Shown piece after piece: positions 57,223 through 64,000 of a stretch of 64,000 nt of DNA; position 1 is the stretch's first letter; each line of letters opens with the position of its first letter. The notes below the pieces were generated by a model. That model saw nothing but the letters and a program-made list of their open reading frames with translations, did no database searches and had not been told where the DNA came from. A program made the translations under genes and the position numbers. The stretch is from Pyricularia pennisetigena (Eukaryota; Ascomycota; Sordariomycetes; Magnaporthales; Pyriculariaceae): NCBI RefSeq assembly GCF_004337985.1, contig NW_021940922.1:1147382-1211381 (forward strand). Reading direction: 5' to 3'.

Positions 57223-58698
57223 CAAATTCGGTATATTATATAATATTTGGCGTTTCCGCAATAATTGTTCGGATATTATTGGAAAACGGACATTTATGAC
57301 CGTTCTTAGCGGAAAGATACGGTAATTTACTGTTGGTTATGCCGCTGTTCAATTGGCTGCGCGCATCACAAATGCAGCCCACTGCACTTAACGGGCGGTC
57401 GCAGGGTCTTTATAGGGCCTGTTCTTAACATTTGCCATTAGGACTACGTATATCGTTCAAATGCTGGCGTTAGTATAAAAGAAGACGACATAAAACTGTA
57501 TATTCTATTATATTTTCCATTCCTGAAAGCTTATATTTTATCCAAAAAAAGGAAGTTAATATATACGAAAAATAATATTGGATTACTAACGATCCTTTTT
57601 GAGCTTATTCTTATGTTGACACATATAATTAAATTTGTAGTACTAGTATGATTATTGGCCGTAACTAACAAATATAAATGCAAATATTGCTAATAACGTT
57701 CTCGGGCAACGTCGACAAATTGTTGGGTTTATCGTTTAATAATTTCATAAAATAAATATATTCCAAGCCCGGATAACGTATTTACAATATGTCGTAAAAT
57801 TCCCCCACTTATAAAATACAAAACGAATACGCGTAAAGAATAACTGCCTTTTGGGGGGAATATTTGTAAATTAAAATTATTAATATTGATATAACGTGTT
57901 GATTTTTAAACCTTAAAAAGTGTGTAATGTTTCAAAAAATATTTGATTCTAAGTATACTACGTTGGAGAGTTGTAACGATAAATAAAACGAGCGGTAACC
58001 CTGGAAATATAATCATAGTAACAATGTTCAATATTGATTGAAACCGATCTATATCGTTTAGGTTTTTAATGGAAAAGTCTTTTATTCCCGAAAATTGGAA
58101 ACTTGAAGATGATTGTTAAAAATAGGCCTTATAAAGGCCCTGTGACCGCACGTTAAGTGCAGTCGGCTGCATTTGTGATGCGCGCAGCCAATTGAGCAGC
58201 GGCATAATTAGCAATTATAACCGGTTAAAAAACGTAGTTATTGTATTAATTACTGGAATTCCTTCCGTAAAAGATCGATTTCGATAAATGTAGCAAATTT
58301 ATCGTTAAAAAGGTATTAAACCCCATTAACGCGTAAACGTTTTGGATTTGTAAATTTCGTAATATCATTTTAAAAAAATGTATTCGCGATGAAATAAATC
58401 GGGTTATTTCGGAACAATTTGCCGTTATTACCCAAACGTGGATAATCTGCGTAAAGTTAATACGTCGGTAACAGTTTTTTTTAAATTTGGTCATATCGCG
58501 AATAAATTCAATTTCGGGGTTTATTTCCGTTTCGGATTTGGACTTGGTCGGTAATTATTGTTAATCAGTTAAAAATGACCAAGTTCCCATTTATTTTCGA
58601 ATATATAATTGGGCGATACTAATTGCAATAACGATAAAAACGATAGTAATTGCGATAATGATAAAAATAACAGGGTTAAATCCAACGTGGGGTATTAG
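57223..58698 (-). pseudogene. DUF6589-like protein relic, copy 2 (N-terminal and middle parts)
   Basis: The minus strand is homologous to the plus-strand relic at 41.75-44.95 kb. 58698-58207 gives the N-terminal part ('CYRRINFTQIIHVWVITANC', then 'QNVYALMGFNTFLTINLL'), matching about 41930-42400. 57337-57223 gives 'LPYLSAKNGHK' and 'NNIRTIIAETPNIIYN', matching about 43195-43310. The intervening roughly 800 bp of copy 1 is missing and a MITE (57338-58206) occupies the junction. A gypsy LTR cuts the 5' side at 58699 and a MULE-like end cuts the 3' side. Inactive. Confidence 0.6.
57338..58206. mobile_element. MITE with TIRs of about 95 bp
   Basis: 869 bp. The ends tatgccgctgttcaattggc... and ...gccaattgagcagcggcata are inverted copies for about 95 bases, with a few C/T and G/A differences. 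Flanking bases are compatible with a TA or TWA target (PIF/Harbinger- or Tc1-like), which cannot be settled. The interior is AT-rich and noncoding. It is unrelated to the MITE at 32563. Confidence 0.82.
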
Positions 58699-59000
58699 TG
58701 TTACGACCATACAGTCGGGTCGGTACCAGTCAGGCTAGGCGGGGTTAAACCCCTCCCTACGACGTTCGACCAGAAAAAAACACCGACCGACAGAAATAGA
58801 ATTATGTGAAGACCCAGTCACGTAACCCCACGTAACCACCAGGGAAGGATATAATTAAAATGCAATATATTAAACATATTAGGACAGATAATATGCTAGA
58901 TGTGGAACGTATCTCACATATTACACTCGGGATATAATTTATATAAAACGAGTTTATTTCCATGTAAAGAAATTCGATCTTAGGATTATTCAACAGCAAT
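58699..59000 (+). repeat. Ty3/gypsy 5' LTR
   Basis: Starts TGTTACGACCATACAGTCGG, typical of fungal gypsy LTRs (TGTCACGACC...), right at the edge of the DUF6589-like relic. The 3' limit is not clear; a gag-like frame appears after about 59230. The terminal CA and the primer-binding site were not recognised. Confidence 0.6.
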
Positions 59001-60330
59001 TAAGCTCTTATTTACCCTAATACCTTTTTGAAAACGATTCTAATTTTACCGCAATTATTTAAAACCCCAATTACTAGCCCGACGTTCAATTATTTCAACC
59101 CATTATATTTTGCCCTAAAAACAGGTTACCCGATATTTTAATTATAATATAGTAATTGCTCCTGTTCAATATTTTACCTGAAAATATACCTAATAATATC
59201 CGATAATATATTTTTTTAAACGTTTAAAAATAACACCCCCCAATATTCCTACCACCTCCAAGAGGGCGGGGCAAAAAAACCCCGTTCGACCTAAAAACGA
59301 TAACGACAGCGACGATAAGAAAAACCAGCTACGCAGACAAATAGTCTGAACCACCCAGGAATTCCAGGAACAAACGCTCCGCGGAATCCAATATTATAAA
59401 AATTACAAACTTTTCGAACCGGTGCTAATATTTTTTCGACCCTTTTTAATAAGCGCGAAAAACTTAAATTTAACCCCCGGCTATATTTGACGGTATACCC
59501 GGATAATTAAACGGATATTTGGTGCAAATAGTCATTTATTAAACATTTTATCTACAAACTTTCCGTAGGAAAATAAGGAAAATGGTGTACGCGGCCATCT
59601 TCCTCCGCGGCTGAGCTTTGTCCTAACTCAAGCCCCTATTGCAGGAATGGTTCGACGAACCCCCTTAAAAACGACGCTAGGAAATTACCGACATTTTTTC
59701 AATTTTTGCAGGGTATGAACGCACCCTCCGTTTCTTATTCCAGGAACCCGACCAAAAACGATAAACCGAACGTAACCTGGCCAGTTTACGATAAACCAAG
59801 TTAGCCTCCGCCTACGCAGCCGAATTCAAATGGCTGGTAACCCGGCTGGATATAACCGAAGAAATTAAAATCCGGCAATTTTACCAAAAACTGAAATATG
59901 AAATAAAAAACGAATATCCAAATTTAACAGACACGAGGATTTCCTTAAATACATCGAATTCGTGATCAAATTAAATAATAGGACTTAGGAACGCCGACAA
60001 AAGAAGTAAGGAAGATACTAAGTATTCGTTATTTTAGCACAATAAACCAATATAGGACGAAAATATTAATACTAGCCAATATACCATAAAAATAACGGAT
60101 GGCACCAACTTCGTTATATGGTAAACCGGATTTATAGCACCGCGTATAGCACCCACAGCGGCCCTATGGACCTCAATGCCATTTAATATAGGAAAACTTG
60201 CAAAGACCCCAAAAGCGGCAAATGATTTAAGTGCCACAAAATAGGGCATATCGCCCGGAATTGCTCCGACAGTTAAAACAAAGCACCTAATTTCCTTCCC
60301 AAAACAGAAAAGTGACGAAACTTTAACGCA
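59001..60330 (+). pseudogene. Ty3/gypsy gag relic with CCHC zinc knuckle
   Basis: After an Asp/Ser/Lys-rich head (59280-59330), the capsid-like part reads 'KMVYAAIFLRG' and 'PLLQEWFDEP' (59578-59665), 'FAGYERTLRFLFQEPDQKR' (59705-59762) and 'AYAAEFKWLVTRLDI' (59812-59855). It ends in a zinc knuckle near 60215-60270, 'FKCHKIGHIARNC', where the first Cys codon is now TGA. The gag order and motifs fit chromovirus-type elements. Many stops. The opposite-strand ORF 60034-60366 is a shadow. Confidence 0.65.
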
Positions 60331-61988
60331 ATTAATTACCAATAAACAACATTTTCGGATTAACACGAATTAATAAAGTGGACCGCATGCTAGGACAACA
60401 ATTATATAACCCACAATAACTCGAAAATAGACACAGGATAATATCCACAAAAACCCAAAAATACCCGGATTTTAACAATGGGAAACCGCGTACCTATTGG
60501 GGCCAGACCCCCAGTTCAATTGTACAAACAGAACGCCAACTTACCCGAACCCACGCATTTAGATATTTGAAAAAGATTATACCCAAAATTATTAGGACAA
60601 ATTCACCGCATCCGAACGACCTAATAAACCCCCACAAGCGAATAAATAATAAATTATAGGATAAATCCAGGGAAAAAAAGGCTATACCCTCGAACCTATA
60701 TAGTGCAGCAAGGGAAAATAACCCCTTTATATACGAAAAAAAGCCCATTAATTTATAGCGAAACGACCAACTGGTATAATTCCCCGGGACACCATTTCGA
60801 ATATACGTACGGAACTTTATAGGACCAATTAATCCAACTTTTAAAAATCACCCAATTTTAGATCCTAAATATTCCAAATATATAAAAATCATTTGGGCAA
60901 AATGCTTTCGAAATAACTGCGGATTACATTTAGCAAAAAAATAATCCACAACTTTTTCCCACAACGACGCAAAATAACGTGTATCCACGAAATATGTACT
61001 ACCACCGATTTACCTAATTGGGAGATTAAAATAAGATTTAACACCGAACCAGCGGTAATTTTCACCCCCTGTAACGATACCCCTATAGCCTGTTACAATT
61101 AAAAACAATTTTATAATACGAATATACCCGAAATATATGCAAAATATATATGTAGGCCAAAGTATAGGCATGGTGCGAAATGAAATTACGATAACCAGGA
61201 CCCGTATTAATAACCAGAGTCGTGTGGAACCCCAACGTAAAGGACAACGAAATACCTATAAACGCGCGAAAGATACCCGCACCGATAGGACACCCATTCG
61301 ACCAAATTAAAGTTAAAAGCAGTTATACGCCCCGAGATAAAAGAAATAAAGACCCATAACGCGAGTCCAAGAAGATAAAAAACTACGATGGCCATACGGT
61401 ACAGGGTGCCGGACGGTAGTAATAGAAACGGAATAAAAAACAATGAACGTTACGCAAACCACGAAGGCGGTATACACATATATATTGTTGAAAAAACGAT
61501 TTAATAAAAAGATTATACGAACGTTCCTTAATAACGGAGTATAAGGTGATTACATCTCCCTAAAAATTGTGAAAAAACGACGAATACCTTGGTAATAGAA
61601 AAAAAACTATATGGACTGCAAACCGTAAAAAGAAAAGCAGTTTTATACGGGAACGGTACCATCGAAATGAAAGCCGTAAACCTTTAAATGGGAAGTTATG
61701 GACGAAAAAGACAGATTACTTTGGGTATTATGGAAATAGGGAATAAAACATAATTTAAAGGATTTTTTGGTTTAGAAAAAATTACTTTAAAATATAATGG
61801 ATTACCGGCCAAATCCAACGGTAAAAGCACCTAATTATTAAACGAACTCCAGCACCACAGGGTTTATATAGAAAATATAAGGTACGGAAAGACCATATAA
61901 AGCAAGTGGCGTATTTATAGGAAGGACGACCGACCCCGGAGCTAATATCGGCAAAAAGGCGATAATTTATAGGTTAAAACCGATCCAA
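60331..61988 (+). other. Gypsy protease/linker region, heavily degraded
   Basis: Lies between gag and RT where the protease should be. No intact D-S/T-G motif was read. Minus-strand ORFs at 60494-60748 and 61207-61443 look like shadows of the degraded plus-strand frame. Confidence 0.4.
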
Positions 61989-63810
61989 TTGTATAACATT
62001 AACCGCAAAAAAATAACCAAAAACGGCAAAATTTCAGAAAAATACCAAATTTATATACAATTATTTAGCCAAAGATTCGAAGCCGGATTATTCGAGGACA
62101 ACCCGTTCGATTATAAAATACCATTAAAAGAAGGAACCCAGCCAAAATTCCATAAAATATACGGTGTGAACCTGACACAAATGGAGGCTTTAAACGACTA
62201 TTTCGCAAAAAACCCTAAAAAAGGTTATATTAAATTGTCGACATTACCAGCAGGATACCCAATCCATTTCGTACCAGAGATGAACGGAAAATTACAATTA
62301 TGCGTGGGTTATAAGTAATTGAACGATATTATTACAAAAAATTGCTACCTATTCCCATTAATAGGAGAGTTCCGAAAAATGTTTTATTAAATACAATAAT
62401 TTATGATATTAAACTTAAAAGGATTATATAGTTTGTTTCGCGTAAAGGAAGACGAGGAAGGGAAAACAGCATTTCGCACTAGACGAGGATATTACAAATA
62501 CCTGGTAATACCCTTCCGTCTTATTAATACCCCCGCAACCTTTTCAACAATAATTTACTACGTTTTAAGGCACAGTTTAAATATTTGCATCGTTATTGAC
62601 CTGGATAATATTCTAACTTTTTCCAAAACGTCAAACGATTATAAGAGATGCGTTCACACAATTCTGCAAAAATTACAGAACGTTAAATTTTTAATTAAAC
62701 CCGAAAAATGTATTTTTTAAAGGAAAAAAATCAGCTTCCTAAAATATAATATCGCCCCCGGAGAAATTAGGATGGAAAATTCAACAATTCAAATAACAAA
62801 AGAATAGCCCCAACCACAGAACGTAAAGGACGTCCGGGCGTTCCTCGGATTTATGAATCTTTGAAAAAGATTGATGAAAGGTTACGGCGCGATCGCCACT
62901 CCATTAACCAATATAACCAAAAGAAACCTAGAAGTCCAATGGACGGAATAAATATAACAGACTTTCGAACAGCTACAAAACTTAATAACGCGAAAACCAA
63001 TTTTCAAAATACCAGACCCAACCAAACCTTTCGAAATTGAAACCGACGTATCCGATTTTGGAATCGGAGGACAATTTAACCAACGAAAAAAAAAACGTTT
63101 GCACTTTTGCGCCTTTGTTTCAAACAAACTACACAACTTAAAATTTAATTACTAAATTCACGATGAACAATTTATAACTATTATCCAAATAATCGAAAAA
63201 TGGAAACCATAGCTATCCGGAATTAAATACGAAATATTGCTTTATACGGACCACAAAGACCTTATCCATTTTACCATTAGTAGAATATTAAACAAACGAC
63301 AAATTAAATGGGCAAAATTCCTATTAAAATTCCCTTTTAGGATTATTTACCGAAAAAGGATAGAAAACGGCAAGGCCGACGCTTTTAACCAAAAACCGCA
63401 TTATAAAAACGTAGAACCCGAGGAAATACGAAAAGTTTTTACAGCAAACGAGAACGGAAACCTTTGACCAGTGTACCGAAACCTTACAACAGCCAATATA
63501 ATAATTACATTAGAAAAAATACGAAAAGTCCACGGAAATAAGGCTTATAAACACCAAAAAATTTCCAAAACATGGAAACGGCTAAAACAGCACTATAATT
63601 TCAAAGGAATATGACAAAAAACACGAAAAGCCATTAAGGATTGCGAACTTTGCGCAAAAAGCAAATCCGCAAAATACAAGCTTTATAAGCTCCTACAACC
63701 TTTACTAACCCCCAATAAGGCCTGGTAAACCATTACAATGGATTTTATCGTTAAACTATCACTTTCCGCAAAACAATTTACTAAAACTAAATACAATAGC
63801 ATATTAGTTA
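61989..63810 (+). pseudogene. Ty3/gypsy pol relic: RT, RNase H, integrase start
   Basis: RT: 'FDYKIPLKEGTQPKFHKIYG' (62108-62165), 'YIKLSTLPAGYPIHFVPEMN' (62227-62285), 'NLKGLYSLFRVKEDEEGKTA' (62408-62470) and 'IVIDLDNILTFSKTS' (62591-62635), where the family has Y-x-D-D-I-L. RNase H: 'FEIETDVSDFGIGGQF' (63028-63075) and 'LLYTDHKDLIHF' (63238-63272). Integrase: an HHCC-like region with 'CELCAKSKSAKY' (63648-63683) and the core start 'MDFIVKLSLS' (63738-63767). It stops at 63810, where a Fot1/pogo element is inserted. RT-RNaseH-integrase order fixes it as gypsy. Stops and the D-D to D-N change rule out activity. Confidence 0.8.
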
Positions 63811-64000
63811 ACGTTGGGCTCCACATCTCCGACCCCCCTAAAGTCCGGCCCCTAAAAATATCTACTCAGCCACGTCAACCCTTTGTTTTATTTTATAAAT
63901 ATCTAGACGAATTTTTCACTTTAGAACTTGCATTTTGAAGATTCTTGCTCCAAACTTTCCAATGAAACAGTACACTGAAAATCAGCTTCTTGCTGCCATT
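63811..64000 (+). mobile_element. Fot1/pogo-type element, 5' end, running off the window
   Basis: Starts acgttgggctccacatctcc right after TA (63809-63810), matching the terminal repeats at 6282 and 32563. An ATG at 63962 opens 'MKQYTENQLLAAI', close to 'MKQCFENQFTSAI' of the copy at 6433. It is inserted in the gypsy integrase. The 3' part is outside the window. Confidence 0.75.

Noticed and set aside
1..64000. CRISPR array, bacterial operons or plasmid features
   Set aside because: Introns, LTR retrotransposons, P450s and RIP show a fungal nuclear sequence; no regularly spaced short repeats with unique spacers were seen.

Overview
The window looks like a piece of a filamentous ascomycete (Pezizomycotina) chromosome, mostly an AT-rich, transposon-filled compartment degraded by repeat-induced point mutation (RIP). 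Copies of the same repeat differ almost only by C-to-T / G-to-A changes, TA-rich stops interrupt every transposon frame, and several catalytic Asp codons have become Asn. I cannot name the species. The AT-rich isochore pattern resembles that of many plant-associated fungi, but that is inference.

Only a few stretches look like host genes. (1) At 11.2-12.1 kb there is a possible small membrane-protein ORF and, divergent from it, a 153-residue small secreted protein whose stop codon lies inside the mutated terminus of a transposon. (2) From about 35.5 to 41.3 kb there is a more GC-balanced island. It holds two tandem minus-strand cytochrome P450 genes (539 and 538 aa). Their exons can be joined without a frame break, and three introns sit at equivalent places, including an identical 69-nt third exon.

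The rest is nested transposon debris. 0-9.8 kb: a Ty3/gypsy 3' end, non-autonomous MULE-like elements with two distinct ends ('A' and 'B'), solo LTRs, a Fot1/pogo 5' end and a Tc1/mariner gene. 9.8-17.6 kb: Tc1 debris, the secreted-protein locus, a GC-rich minisatellite and unresolved RIP sequence. 17.6-21.1 kb: a hAT transposase split by a solo LTR. 21.2-28.1 kb: a Ty1/copia element (LTR, gag, protease, integrase, RT, RNase H) split by two insertions. 28.1-35.5 kb: repeat families B and C, MULE-like elements and a long-TIR pogo-type MITE. 41.4-58.7 kb: a DUF6589-like relic (+), a convergent SNF2-family helicase relic (-) broken by a MULE-like element with a 9-bp target duplication, a second family C copy, and a second DUF6589-like relic (-) split by a MITE. 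58.7-64 kb: a Ty3/gypsy element whose integrase is interrupted by a second Fot1/pogo element.

The observations most worth following are the secreted protein with a transposon-made stop, the intact P450 pair inside a RIP-degraded compartment, the multicopy DUF6589-like family next to a SNF2 helicase relic, and two short motifs that recur in apparent introns of the relic genes.
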